Assembly (NCBI GenBank): GCA_029641185.1
Contig: JAPWGK010000010.1
Location: 434,001-498,000, forward strand
Source of the DNA: Pseudofabraea citricarpa
Taxonomy: Eukaryota > Ascomycota > Leotiomycetes > Helotiales > Dermateaceae
Direction: 5' to 3'
Length of the DNA stretch: 64,000 nucleotides
Both the position numbers and the translations under genes were made by a program. The notes beneath the pieces are model-generated. The model did not search any database, had not been told where the DNA came from, and saw only the letters and a program-made list of their open reading frames with translations. Every line of letters begins with the position of its first letter. The stretch's first letter is position 1. Below, in pieces: positions 45,816-58,347 of this stretch.

Positions 45816-48677
45816 CTCCCCCCAGCCTAGCTGAGCCCTCCATTTGTGTGCACCATCTGACTACCCTGCAAGGAATTTGAACCTTGGACCTTGGACCTTG
45901 AAGCCACTAGGCCTCCCTTGAAGAGATCCTTCTAGAGCCATGTTTCCCGCTACGCTACGCATCCTGGATATTCTACCGACTAACCCCTCATCAGCCAACG
46001 AACTATTCTTGCGCCATCCAGTGCGTCTATGCTGCGCAACCAACGATGGCGGCCCCCCAAACGGTAGAGCCAGCCAACCACACAAATTATAGGGCCCGCT
46101 GTCTCGGGTAGAAGCTCGAACCTTCAGGATGTCCACACTGCGCGCAAGCAAGCCAGCACGCAAGCCAGCTGGCTAGACAATTCGCTGGACACTAAGGTCG
46201 CATTCTCCAAAACCCACCTTCTTCAGTGGCATTGTCCTCTGTGCTGTTCGACAGGTCATCCGGCTATCTGCGGCGAAACAAACACAGCAGATACACGGTC
46301 GAGAGGCCTGGCCCGACAACCGCTCGATGATAAGGACTGGTGTGGGGAGTGGCTGGTCGAGACAGCAAGGAGGGAGGGGTTTGCATGCGTCCTGGTCAGT
46401 GATATCGATAGACGAAGGCTACACAGAATCGCGGGCCTGGGAGTGGCACTCCGATGGGCTCCTTCGATCAATCTTTGGCTTGTTAGTCGCAGCGTCCGAG
46501 ATGATGTAGATGCGTGTGGCCTGCAGGGCCGTAGGCTGTGGCCGACGGCGGCAATGGTCCCTTCCTGCAGCATGCATCAACGGTTTCCATCAATCAATCA
46601 GTGGATGCCATGCTTTCCGTAGCTTGATTGCATCGTCGCGGACGCCCTACTCGGCGTCTCAACGCTCAACCCAGCAGCAAATTGCCAGAGCAGAGGAGGG
46701 GTTGCATTGATCAGGTGAACGCGCGGGAACACATCATTCATGGCAGATGAAATTGGGCATAATTCCCTCATCGCATCATGGCATCATCACATGCACCCCG
46801 GGAGCCGGTTTGGGAGATATTGGGCTTCAAATTGCCCTTCTCAAGGCAACGTACGCCTGCCATCTGGAAGTCGGCCGCTCTACCGTCGGTATGGTGTCTA
46901 TCCGTTGTCCATGGCAGGTCTGAAGAACGAACGAGCACCGTCAGAAGCATGGGCCAGCTTGGACTTTCAGCCTCGTGCAACGCTGGGAGTTGACAATTTA
47001 GACTTTCCAAGTGGAAAGTTAAAGTGGAACATCCTAGAGCGGGCACTGTGGGTGTGGGCACTGGGTGTGGGGTAGCACTAAGTCGTGCACTGCCCCCTTA
47101 ATTTGACCCCTTTCGTTTAACGAGCTTCGGCCATCGAGGTCAAGCTTTCTGTTCGATGGAGATTCCCCCCTTGGTTCGTACAAAATCCCTTATCCTGTTA
47201 ATCGCCGGCGAAGCACTTTTCCGTGTCTGGAGAAGTGCTTTCCCGATTATCTTTCCTATGTCAAGCGATGTTTGTTGGTCATCGGTCATGATTATTAAAC
47301 AAGCGACGAGCTCTGCCAGCGGAACAAATGCGAGTGGCTTTCTTCCACGGACGCCTGACAGGAGCTCCCACTGTTGATCGACGCCCATTGTCATTGTTGA
47401 CAGAATCAGTAATCATTTCTGGCAGGTCAAGGTGTCGACTTTAAAATCACATGGCTAGCGCCGGCGGCCCAGTGTGATGTCCGGCTCTTTCTCGTCACAC
47501 TTGCTCGCTAGTCTCTCCACCTTATTTCGACTACGTCTTTTCTCGGCGACGCCGAAACCTCACCATTGCTATTCCATAAGAGCACTCATCTCCTTGAACC
47601 AGCGTGCTGGGTTGAATTATCTCTTGCCATCTCTTACTTTGCAACCACGGTATCGGGAGGCAGCTAAAATGGTTAGGAGAATGCTTAGGAGGAGGAAATT
47701 CAATGGTCTCATGTACAGTTTCGGGCTTTAATTTACCTTATTTCTTGGATATTGAGATTGGTAATGGGTTTTTTTGCTTTCGATATCCCGGGGTAAATTG
47801 CTCTAGGCTCGTCTGGTGTGCCTGTGCTTGGTGCGCTGGTCTCTTGTCTTTTGCGCATTCGTTTATTGTTCCTTTGTTGGTAGCTAGCTTCAGGCGTAGT
47901 AGCGTAGCATGGCGTCTCTCGCTGGCGTCGTGGCCTCTCTCGAGTCATGATACGATACACGAGACAATCTTGTCGTCTCTCTTGTGCCTCGAACGGTTGG
48001 AGATGGGTAGTCCGTCTGATTGATCGTGCTAGTCCTCGTCCTAGTCCACCTGCCTACCCAGCCCTGACAAATCGGGAGGCCGGGGAAGGGGGGTTGTATC
48101 TTTCCTCTCTTTCCATCGAGTATCGACTCGTCGCCATGGATGGGTTGTCTTGTCGTGACTGAATGACTCATCCTCTCTCATCCTCCCTCATCTTGCCTCA
48201 TCTTCCCTCATCGTCATGAACGATCAGACCAGCTACAAGGGCTTGCCAAGTCTTACGCGCCCGCCCTCGTCCGTGCCCTGAGCTCATCTCCTCTTCCCTT
48301 TCCCGTTCCCTTTTGTCCTTGAAGGAGGCACGGAGGGAGGGAGGGAGGGAAGACGCCACGTCGAGCGACGGGCTCGGAGATAGGCATTCGAGCGGAGATA
48401 GAAAGTGAAGTCGTCTTGTTGGTCTGCTTCTTATGATGATGGTGATATGATATACCTTTGCCGTGCTCAATTCACTTTACTTCACTTCGCTCTACATCCT
48501 GGGCATCAACTATGCTTGTAAGTGATTTCTCAAATGTAAGTGAATTTGTTTATTTCTCTTCTGATTTTCTTCTTTTCTTTTTTTTTTCTTTTCTCGATCC
48601 TTGACTTGGACTCTTCTTGGCCATCTACCCCCTAGAGTTTTGGGGTTGAACTGAATTGGGTCGGGTTGGGTTGAGTT

Positions 48678-48791
48678 GACTTTACTTTTCTCCTTATTTG
48701 GTGAGTAGGATTGAAAAGACAACATCTCCAGAGTGGCTTTACTTTTCTCCTTATATGACGAGTGGGATTGAAAAGAGACATCTCCGAGAGC
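48678..48791. repeat. 57-base tandem duplication, two copies
   Basis: Each copy carries CTTTACTTTTCTCCTTAT, then GAGTxGGATTGAAAAGA and ACATCTCC. The copies differ at a handful of positions. Confidence 0.8.
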
Positions 48792-49138
48792 ATGTGAGAA
48801 TCCGTCTCTCTGGTCCAGACACACAGTTGGTGGTTGGAAAAAGAACCTTCTTGTTTTCCTACTCATCTTCCCGTATTCCATTTTCCTGCATCTCTCACCT
48901 TCACTCTTTCGTCTCCTTTCTTCCGTTCCGGGCATCGTAAGTATAAAAGCGAGCAGGTGGAAGAGAAAATATCTCCACAAGTCGATACGTTTGCACTAGC
49001 TACTGCGGCCACAGTGGGACCTCTCATAGCAACAGAGATGGCGCTTGGTTTATCTGAGATGATTAGCCTTGCAGTTCTGCGCAGCTGCCGAGATCAGGAG
49101 AGAGGTAAGTTACGAAAATTGCTATTGTCGACTCTTGC

Positions 49139-49428
49139 ACGGTTGTCATTCATCACACGGTTGTCAGTCGCTATGCGTTACTGGTCATGACTATCTGCTG
49201 CTTCTGCGGCATCTAGCGGGTCTACAACTATCTGCTATTTGGGTACCTACCGAGGGACACCCTCTTCTCTTTTATTTACTGGTATCTACCCCAACTGTCG
49301 GGGGGGGTTACAGCTACATAGATCTAGGCTAAGCGCATGTATGAAATGCTTTCTAAGGCTATACTTGTATATAACTCATCATATGATTGTCGACTATTAC
49401 ACGGTTGTTAATTGCTATACGGTTGTCA
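49139..49428. repeat. dispersed ACGGTTGTCA words
   Basis: ACGGTTGTCA occurs at 49139, 49157 and 49419, and ACGGTTGTTA at 49401. The paired copies are 18 bases apart, the same period and core as the minisatellite at 35275. Confidence 0.7.
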
Positions 49429-50641
49429 GCTGTTACGATTATCGATCGCTTTATGATTTTCGGTTAAGTCGTATGCGATCATTATAAGAAACAAACTACA
49501 TATAGAAAGATACTTAGCATATTCTGCGAATAATAGTGGACTCCTGTAATTTGGTGTCGTGAAGATCTCCTGCATGGTTTCTGAAGCAGAATAGCTTTAC
49601 TTCAAGGAGGTAAAGTAAAGCTGTGATAAGTACCCTTATATAATATACTATCGGGATATCGTATTATGCGATTAGCGATTCACTTCTCTATGTTGATTGA
49701 CTTTGGTCTTATGCTTTCGTTTGGTCTTCTCTTCAAGCTATAGTTCCGTGCTTGTTCTTGTCCTTTTATTCCTTCCTAGAGACTATCTTTCCTTTGGCGT
49801 GATATTCTTTGTTGGATATTTGTATGTAGGTAGTATATCAAGATGGATATGGTATCTACAGTTGGAATCAAAAAAGGGTGGTTATATGTGTGAAGATAAT
49901 AAAGCCGTGTCTATCATTTCTTCTGCTTTGTTTATTTGTCTCTTTTCTCCATCTGCTTTCTGTCTTTCTCGCTTTTCTTTCTATAGTCCTCTTAATGTCA
50001 TCTTATGAATAGGATCAGTTTGCCTTCTTATTACAGGCAATTACCACCTTACCATTTCTATATACCCGCCTCTTTATCTCTATCTATTATCAATTGTCGC
50101 TTAAGCTGGTATGCGACGAACAGGTACATTTAATATTACTAATAAGAATAGTAATTTACACTTCCGGCGGTTCCTTGAATTAATACCACGAAGACGTTTA
50201 TGCTTCTCAGGCAAATAATACATGTAGTTATTCAATCAAATTTGAGAGATAACTAGGATCTATCAAGATATTATAACTTTCTATTTAGACGATCACTCCT
50301 TGTTCCTTTGTAATATGACTAGATATCAGCAGCCATAAGTCGTAGACTCTGGCAATTAATAATGCCTAGGTGTAAATCCATCTTCAAATTTATACTCAAG
50401 CTTTTAATATATATTTGAGTTGGTGTCGCATCCCCTACAAAAGCGGGTCCTTCTTCCAGACAAGCAGCCAGTGATAGTGAGGGAAACTAAATTGAGTGCT
50501 TCTCCACTCAGCCGTGCTGTCAGCTTTCGCAACTTGGCGAGATCAAACCAACCACCACTACTCTACCGCTTTCCCGGGACATTAGATTAACCAACAACAC
50601 TTGTTTCAAGATTCCCACAGTCGTATATGGCAATTATCTAG

Positions 50642-52415
50642 ATGGGCAGCCTTCAGTACCAATCTCTCGATTCAACCAAGTCGGAGATACGAGTGCTTGC
50701 AATCCTGCCATCATTCAAGAAGGTATCCACGATCAGATGCAAGCTCGTTACCGTTGATCTCGATGTATTAGAAGAGGCGCCGTTCGCCTTCTGCGAGGCA
50801 CTCTCATACACGTGGGGTGATGCGACGATAACAGAACCGATCAAACTCGACGGCCATGCGTTCAAAGTGACTCGGAATCTGGCCGCCGTTCTACGGCGAC
50901 TACGGGGCAGGACTCGCAAGCGCTACTTGTGGGTGGATGCGGTGTGCATCAACCAAAACGACATTCCGGAGCGCAAGAGCCAGGTCATGAAGATGAAGAT
51001 GATCTACGAGAAGGCCGTGCAGGTGCTGGTGTGGCTAGGAGAAGAGGCAGACGGCAGCGGCGCAGCAATGGATCTGATTGAGAAGATGACGGACGCAGAT
51101 ACACCCGATGGTTGGGTGCGCACCTCGTTGGAGCGGCCTGAAGATCTCGGGCAGTGGCAAGCGTTGGGTCATCTTTTTGCCAGGCCGTATTGGCGCCGTG
51201 TCTGGATAAGGCAAGAGGTCGCTGTGGCTACTGAGGTATACGTCCTGTGCGGAAACCGCACGAATAAGTGGGCGACGCTCGTCATGGCGAGTGAGATCTT
51301 GTACGAGCATCTGGCGGAATTCGATACAATTATCGTCGATGTGAGCCCATACTCAAGTGGCTACCACCAAGCGATCTTCTTGGATACCATCCGAGAGTAC
51401 ATCAGAGATAATGGCTCTGCCGGGTTTGAGAACATGCTGTTTCAGAACCGAGCGTGCGAGTCTACTGACCCGCGAGATAGAGTTTTTGCTGTACTGGGAC
51501 TTGTCAGTAACGACGAGATCAAAGGCTTAGAGCCCGACTATTCGATGCAGAAAGAGGAGGTTTTCAAAGCTGCGGTCGAGTCTCTCATTCTGAATACAAG
51601 ATCTCTAGATGTGCTGTCCGGGTGCCAAGATCCTGCAAGAGAATCTGGTCTTCCGAGCTGGGTCCCGAATCTTGAAGTCGACTGGAAGGCACGACTTCTG
51701 CGCGAGAAAGAAGGTGGTGAGAACCTGTACCATGCAGCTGCAGATATACCCATAGAAGAAAACGCTATTCACCGACCTGATAAAGACGTTCTGGCCCTGA
51801 ATGGAATACTCTGCGACGAAGTTGTAGACATTGGCGACGAGCACGAGGCCCACTCGACTCTGAATAAGGTTCTTGAGACATGGAGACAGATTGCCCTGAA
51901 AGTCCTCACCTCGGAACATCTTGCTTTGACTGAAGATGAGATATTTGAATCATACTGGCGGACGCTTATTGCAGACCAGGATTTGGGCGGCGATCGTGCC
52001 TCGCAGGATACGATGAAGGATTTTACAAGTCACATCGTCAATGCAGACCGGCCTCTTCCCAGACTGGATCTCGAAACTGATATCACGGCATTTACTGAGA
52101 GATTTCGTGAAGTAGCAGCTAGCAGACGACTAGTTGGCAGCAAGAATGGACGTATTGGCCTCGCTTCTGCAGATGTCGAGGTAGGGGATTGTATCTATGT
52201 ATTTCATGGTGCCGGCGTCCCATTTATACTCCGAAAAGAAGAGAACCATCATATCATCGTCGGAGAAGCATGTAAGTTTAGACCCCAAAGGACTCTGAGA
52301 AAACGTATACACAGCTCATTGTTTCCCACTAGACATTCATGGGCTTATGGACGGCGAGGCTATCCGTTTGGTCGAGAGCGGAAAAGCTAAATTGGAGAGA
52401 ATAGTTCTCTGTTAA
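50642..52415 (+). CDS. HET-domain (heterokaryon incompatibility) protein
   Basis: Two exons (50642-52271 and 52333-52415) give 570 residues. Without the intron the frame would run to 52390 with a basic, unrelated tail; splicing restores the family ending EAYIHGLMDGEAIRLVE. The HET domain occupies roughly residues 45-200, with its three blocks visible: FCEALSYTWGD near 54, RYLWVDAVCINQND near 95-108 with the following ERKSQVMKMKMIYEKA, and YWRRVWIRQE near 180. HET domains trigger regulated cell death when activated by non-self recognition partners, and probably act through a TIR-like fold. The downstream 350 residues (ACESTDPRDRVFAVLGL, LEPDYSMQKEEVF) are the usual companion region. No NACHT, ankyrin or WD40 part is attached, so it is the common short type. 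It is divergent from the VIB-1-type gene across about 10.7 kb. Confidence 0.92.
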
Positions 52416-53307
52416 ACTTCGATTGTGATTTTTCTGTTGTTTCCAATGGAGAATAGAAGTGCTTTGAGAAAGTCAGCTTTAGAGGCTGCACAGCACCTCA
52501 AGGCAAATAATGACACATCGAAGTCCTAATAGTCTTATCTAAAGTTGCATTGTTATATGAATAGAACTTGTGGTTTAGAAAATGACTTTACCAAACTTCT
52601 TGATTTCTTGGTGGATTTGAAAGCTGTTTATAATCGAGAAGCAAGTCAAAACACAAGTTATGATAACATAATTCTCATCCTTAGCGAACGATTTCAATAT
52701 TCATCCAACATCATATAGTTATTAGGCAAACTTTCACCTATAAATGTATTTATTAGCTAGGCTGATGTTCTTTGATTCCTACTAGTTCATAGTGCTGCCT
52801 CACTTAACCCAGACTTGTTGTGCGACAGGATCCTTACATATAACCCAAATAACAAGGTAAATTTCTCTGTGGCTTAATAAACGCCAAAAACTTCTTACTG
52901 CTACTAGAAAAACAATGTTGTTTGGATCTTGTTATTCAGGTTTGGCGAATTGCTCTCTTAGTCTCTTGAACTGAGATGCTTTTATTTTATACGAGGTTGA
53001 ACGATAGTAAGTTGATAGTAAATTGATAGTGAATTGAATAAGTGCTCAGTGAATCGCAGATCCTTTTCAACCTCATCTGCTAAGAAAATGCGGTTACCGT
53101 ACTTGCTCGCTTGAATTAAACGAGGAGGCAGCCTTTAAAACCAAGTCTGATCATTTACTCACATGACAAGTATTAGCAGGCTAGGTCCATGTCATTCCAT
53201 CGTTCATGTCAAAGTTATTCTACAAGCAAAGATCATATTGAGTAACACAGGGTATAAATCGTTTTGTTGGCTAATTAATACCAAAGCTTATACAAACACC
53301 ACCGCCG
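52416..53307. other. AT-rich convergent spacer
   Basis: No gene is seen between the HET gene and the next minus-strand gene. Direct short repeats of the kind TTGATAGTAAATTGATAGTG occur near 53010. Confidence 0.5.
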
Positions 53308-54896
53308 CTACCAAGTACTGTTATCCGGCACGCTTTGTGGCTGTGAATTATCACCAGTAAAATCGAGCCAAGGCAGAGCACTACTTTCAGGTCTGAGATC
53401 ATGCCATGGAAGAGGCTCTGTACCACTCCACAGCGAGTCCCATTTTTTATAATCGTCCAGCTCAAAATTGATCCATGCCTTCCGTCCATTTTGTTTTCTC
53501 AACTGCTGGATATACCACTTGATCTGTAAAGCAGTATGGTGTTCTTCTTTGAATACGCAAATATCTCTATTGCGAGTCTCGTCGTTTCCTTCATCGTTCT
53601 CGATATTGTATGCAGAATTTGCTACAATCTTCTCGAGCGATTTCCATTGAATACCCCAGTCAAGTCCACTCCCTTCTCTGGACCTGTGATTTAGTGCTTT
53701 TATCCAGGACATGCATCCTGTAATATCCAGCCATTCCAGGCAGTAAAGTGAATTTGCAAGACGCTTGAGTATTGCCGAGGCATCAGAATAATCTTCATCA
53801 AAGTGTGAATAGTAATGCGTGCCCCCATATTGAATATCCCTGCCAAACTTTGTTGACATAACCGCAGTATTGGAATGAGGAGTGAGATTTGGTACAGGCC
53901 AATGAGCAAGTGATAAGTGAGTGATCGTGGGCACATGCTGCGCGAAGGAGAGAAGCTTTGGCCATGAAATGTTTGGTGGTGGATGAGAAAGAGACAGATG
54001 CGTCAGGTGTGGGATAGCTGGGCTCAAAGGCATCGAAATGGCTTGTTCCCATGTATCCGCGCCCTCTTCCGATACCACAGTAACAAGCTCACCAAGTTGT
54101 CTAAACGATATCGTACGCCCAATCGAAGAGGAGATATCTAGACGAGTGAAGTTGTCATTCCTCTGAACGTTTGTCTCTTGTTCAGCATCTTCTTCATCGA
54201 ATGGTTCGTAGGGTGGTGGAACAAGAAGGTCTCTCAATCCTTCAAATCCTACTCCGTCTTCAGGTCCATAAACTGCAATATAGGAAAGTAGCAATATTCT
54301 CATCTTGCTCGGCAGATGAGCGAGGTTATATTTCTCATATTGCTTGATGAAAGTCCACTGCATGGCCATCTGCCGCAAGCAGATATCCTGCAATGTTCCG
54401 GGCCGAGGCGAGGTAATGCCCGGTAGGTGTTCGATGGTAACAGGGTATGGCCGTGCCGTACTCCTCGGTTTCAACTCATAGCGCGTCAACGGTTCTTCCT
54501 CCAACCAACTTTGCGGTGCGGCCGGCCCGGCTGGCAATCGCCGGCCATGCTCGTCGTGTCTTCTTTGATCGCGGCCTCGAGGTCTAGGAGCTGGTGTTTC
54601 GGGAAGAGAAAGGAGCGTTCGGATAGAGGGCGGCAGAGTTCGCGTCACCGTATTCGCTGGGGTGTTGCGCTGATCATCAGGGATAAAGATCTGGGTTTTG
54701 CGAAGGTTGGAGATCAGATCGTTCACTGAAGGAGCTGCATCATTCCCTGTATCAACCGTTTAGTGGGTAGTATGTGGGGTTGGCGGGGTAGAGACTAACG
54801 GGAGGAGGATGCGGATGCAACTGATGCTGACCCAAGCGACGGATGAACTGTGCTTTGAGGCTTTGAATATCTGGATGTGAATCGTTTCTTGGGCAT
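53308..54896 (-). CDS. conserved fungal protein of unknown function (LRR-like middle)
   Basis: Two exons (54896-54800 and 54746-53308) give 511 residues. Exon 1 encodes MPKKRFTSRYSKPQSTVHPS, a basic start seen in a conserved Pezizomycotina family that I recall being auto-labelled 'tafazzin', although no HX4D acyltransferase motif is visible. Then come VNDLISNLRKTQ and a proline-rich segment (PPSIRTLLSLPETPAPRPRG). A hydrophobic block follows (LQDICLRQMAMQWTFIKQYE). The middle contains leucine-rich-like steps (HLTHLSLSHPPPNISWPKLL, THLSLAHWPVPNL) and a later CLEWLDITGC, so a curved leucine-rich or F-box-like substrate domain is likely. There is no signal peptide or membrane helix. It is probably nuclear or cytoplasmic; the function is not known to me. 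Confidence 0.82.
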
Positions 54897-55371
54897 TAGG
54901 TAGGATGATTGATGTGAAGTTTCGTGGAATAAAGAAAAATTGCGAGGTGGTCAGGCTGTGACTCAAGTATCATAAATGTCGGGGAAGGATAAACTATTAG
55001 TCCGTGCTTTTGCTTCGCCGCAGGTCGCTTGCTTCAAATTTAATTTAGATGTAAGACTCATCACTGACTCCGTATACGAAGGTGCTAGGGCCAATGTTTT
55101 GCTGACCATCTAGATTTCTGTCTAGCAAGATTCAGCTTCAGAGTATTGTATGGTACCGCATATTCCCTGCAAAGGCAGTCTGCAAAACTTTAGCCTTGGC
55201 ACCTTCGTTAAACCATATATTGCATCATCGACTTCATCATAACATCGGATTTAATCCGCTTTGCTACATGGAAGATAGTATAAAAAGCCCAGTCTCCCCG
55301 AATAACTTCAAGCTCACGGAAAATTGACGTTTCGAACAAGAACAATTATAGCACATGATCATACTCCAACC
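54897..55371. other. spacer, nothing recognised
   Basis: It contains the promoter of the minus-strand gene ending at 53308 and the 3' flank of the CorA-like gene. No frames or repeats of note. Confidence 0.45.
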
Positions 55372-56993
55372 TCAAACTTCTGACTTAAAATATGGAATTG
55401 AAGTCTGATCTGTAGAGTGGTCATGCCTCTCGTCATCTGTCTCGCGTTTTCTCCTTTTCGAAAGTAATGAAGAACGTCTTAGCAAACTAGAAAGCAGTTC
55501 TAGTATTTTCGCAGCAACAAACACAAAGCTTTGGCATAGAACTGCCCTAGCCGGAAAGCTCTCCGGACGTATTTGGTCATTTGACTTGGCAGTCAATTCT
55601 AGTTTCCGATTATACCAGAATTTTTCAACTCTAAAAAATCTTCTGATCCAGAGATAGTAGACCCTTCTTGTAGTGGATCGTGTGCCAATTGCCGGGGTAC
55701 CGTGTGCTATCATTTTCATCGTGTCGCGAAAAAGCTGACGTTTGGATGACATAGGCCAGCACATTGTCAAGATTATAGGCAGTGTGGTTAAACAGACAAG
55801 CAAGAAAAAATAGCCAATGTTTATACCATCGACTCCCAGTTGCTGGATGTTCATGCCAAAGAACGATGTGGCGAAGCTCAATGGAAGAAATAAAAACGCA
55901 ATGGTGGTGAGTCTGATCATGTTAGCTATGCACTGTCTATAATGATAGCAATGTACCTTCTCACAGAATCCGCCTGTTCTATAGCCTTTGAATTATTCAT
56001 GAATTGAATCTGAGCAAGCAATTCCATACTGGATGCCTCGTTTCCTGCTATAAGTTCTTTGGCGTCGATCACTAGATCCTGCAATTTAGAAGTCTTTTCA
56101 GGATCAAACTTGCGTAGAAAGCGTTCGAGACTCGGGAGGGATAGTTCTGATGCTAACTTGATGGTTCTACTCTTTCTCCAACTGCCGGTGGCTACATCCA
56201 ACCATGCGACTTGAGCTTTTTGGCCCATCGGGGGTGGAATATCGCGATCTACGTACAGCATTGTTTCCAAGTCATACACAGCTTGTTTAATGAACGGCCT
56301 GTAGAAGTCACAGAGGTTATCCTCCGCTGCTTTCAGATCATTGGAAGAGAATCCAGAAACACTGTTTACTTCCTTGACTCCAACTGTTGTCTTTTTTGGA
56401 TACCAACAGGTGCGTTCGAACATAAAGACTACGCTTATCATAAGAATCCGAAATAAAGCATTATACAAGAATCACAAACCTGTTTTGTTGTGACCAGTAT
56501 CAAGTATGGTGCCAGTCATGTGGTACAAGTCTGTTCTCCATTGAAGAAACGCCTTTTCCGAGGGTATAATCCTGGGTATTCCATAGAAACTCATTCCGGC
56601 AAATCGAATCAGATGGAGTTGTAGCATATACGGATCCAGACGGAAATGCAGAGCCATTGCATCAATATACTTTGCGTTTAGTGTCGCAAAGCTTTTTGCG
56701 CTATGGAAGATGAGCCGCGGATATGATCCACGTGATGGTCGCTTCAAAGCATCCAGAAAGGACTGTTCTACATCAGTTGACGGCAATACAAAGAATTGTT
56801 GACCAAGTGCTTGTCCATTGAACACATCCACTATGGTAAATTGGGAAAGTTCGTCTGTCAGGTCCGTAGGTGTGGAGGCAACGTCATCTCTCCGCAGGAA
56901 TTTTATCAATGTATCGACTCCAACCCCTGCCTCCTTGAAGTTTTCCTCGACATAATCTGCATATGACAAGTATTGATCATTTTCGTGAGCCAT
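55372..56993 (-). CDS. CorA-like magnesium transporter family protein
   Basis: Three exons (56993-56480, 56428-55957, 55912-55372) join in phase to 508 residues. The CorA signature is near residues 340-350: LPLSFATSFFGMNIQ holds the end of helix 1 and the invariant GMN. Helix 2 follows (IGYFFLLVCLTTLPIILTMC). The long N-terminal cytoplasmic part includes the family's SFYGIPR and VAWLDVATGSW segments and a helix that ends ADSVRRLTTIAFLFLP. Fungi carry many divergent CorA-like proteins that resemble these more than the mitochondrial or vacuolar transporters; several may not move magnesium. The C-terminal 120 residues after helix 2 are basic and longer than in bacterial CorA. The start at MAHENDQ is preferred; an in-frame ATG at 57071 would add 26 residues of no clear type. 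Confidence 0.85.
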
Positions 56994-58035
56994 TATGAAA
57001 CAAAAATTATCACTATCTTGTAATTGTGACCAAAGGTAGGAGGTACATAAGGTAGATTTATAAAAAGCCATCCTATGCCAACTCGCTGAATTTTGAAGTC
57101 ACCTCAACTCAGTACAGCACACATACTCGTACACGGCAGACAGCATAATCTTCCGCTTGCCTTGAAATCTCGGCCCTCGAAAATGAAACAAACAATTCAC
57201 AGCGAACAACACACACCTTCATAATCATTCACATTAGCATGTATCATGGAACACCTTACGGCCCGGAGCCCAATGAAAATATACCGATGGCCTTGCCGCT
57301 GCATAGGGCCGAAAGCCTTGGGACAACTAATGAGACTGTCAACCCCCACCCCCATAGAACATACCTAGTACCCACCAAGCGCGTAGATCAAGAGCATTAC
57401 AAACAAACACACCCAACAAATCGGGACCATTCCGCACAATAAGCGCCAAGGAGTAGGGTAATCAAGCACTCTGATCTCACACGAGGGTACGGGGGTAGGG
57501 GAGCAGGGTAACACAACCCAACCCAACACACATCAAGAATTGTTTGCCGCAGCAGATGACGTTTGCAAAATGTAAAATGTGACCCTCTCACCTCACCGAA
57601 CCGGGTGAACCTGATTGTCGGGAATTTACTTACTGGCATAGCCAGGCAGCCTTACAGTATCAGCGCTGACCTACCCTGCCTAGGTATACATGCAGTTTGT
57701 AGTCCATGGTGCTCTTGGCGAATATAACAAACCGCAGCATTTGACCATACTGTACCAACAATCATCTAAGTTCGGTAACTCGTAACGCACAAACCCCTAC
57801 CCTGTCCTGTCCTGCTCAGATTCTCCCCTGCCAGGCCCTGCATGTTTGTTTGTCTCTCTATACTGCAGTCAGAGTTTGATTGAGGCTTAAGTGAGATGGG
57901 GTTGCAGTCGGGAAGAGCAATGGGAATGCACGTGTTTGGATCCCCAAGACAAGGTTTTCAGCTCTGACGCGTACGCGTACCGACACGAGCCTGCGTGGGT
58001 GATGATGACTCGACTTCCTTTTTTTTTTTTCTTCT
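56994..58035. other. intergenic, no gene recognised
   Basis: Frames at 57239-57442 (plus) and 57397-57639 (minus) overlap and are unconvincing. CCTGTCCTGTCC and ACCCAACCCAAC runs are the only repeats. Confidence 0.45.
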
Positions 58036-58347
58036 TCACGTCCGAGAGTGGCGTGTGAGTAATTGTAAGGCTGAGCTTGCTGATGTTGCCGCTTTGTCTG
58101 GTTTCTTGACGACGTAGACGCAGACGCGCTTAGCTGAGATGTGATGCTTAGCGAGGGAGGCGCGGTATTCTTTTGGCCTTTCGTGAATGTTGGTCATGTT
58201 GGTAATTGTTGGGGTTGGGGTGTATTGATCTGAGAGCTTGAATAAGTCTGTTATTGCAGGGTTTGATATTTTGACTTGTGAATTGAGCAGCAAAGGGTTA
58301 GGTCTTAAGGAGATGTCTTGGGGTAAATATCCTCTTTTGCGTGCCAT
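58036..58347 (-). CDS. small hypothetical protein
   Basis: An uninterrupted 103-residue frame starting MARKRGYLPQDISLRPNPLL. It is basic, hydrophilic and without a signal peptide or membrane helix, and ends in a Ser/Ala/Thr-rich tail. A segment KRVCVYVVKKPDKA is the most ordered-looking part. The composition is more protein-like than that of neighbouring chance frames, but there is no domain and no splice evidence. I do not recognise a family. Confidence 0.4.
   Translation of the reverse strand: MARKRGYLPQDISLRPNPLLLNSQVKISNPAITDLFKLSDQYTPTPTITNMTNIHERPKEYRASLAKHHISAKRVCVYVVKKPDKAATSASSALQLLTRHSRT

Larger units (their letters stand above)
42201..50641. other. 8.4 kb region without a convincing gene
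   Basis: Many short frames overlap on both strands; none carries a recognisable domain and none assembles through splice sites into a credible chain. The left half is GC-richer, with many CTGG/CCAG words and simple repeats; the right half (from 49.4 kb) is AT-rich. The best single candidate is a minus-strand frame at 47140-47394. Non-coding transcription from this region is possible but not shown by the sequence. Confidence 0.5.

Noticed and set aside
45558..45830. 90-residue plus frame with a poly-isoleucine/leucine end
   Set aside because: It is a translation of ATC and CTC microsatellites.
53308..54896. Calling the 511-residue protein tafazzin
   Set aside because: No HX4D acyltransferase motif; the label is a carried-over annotation.
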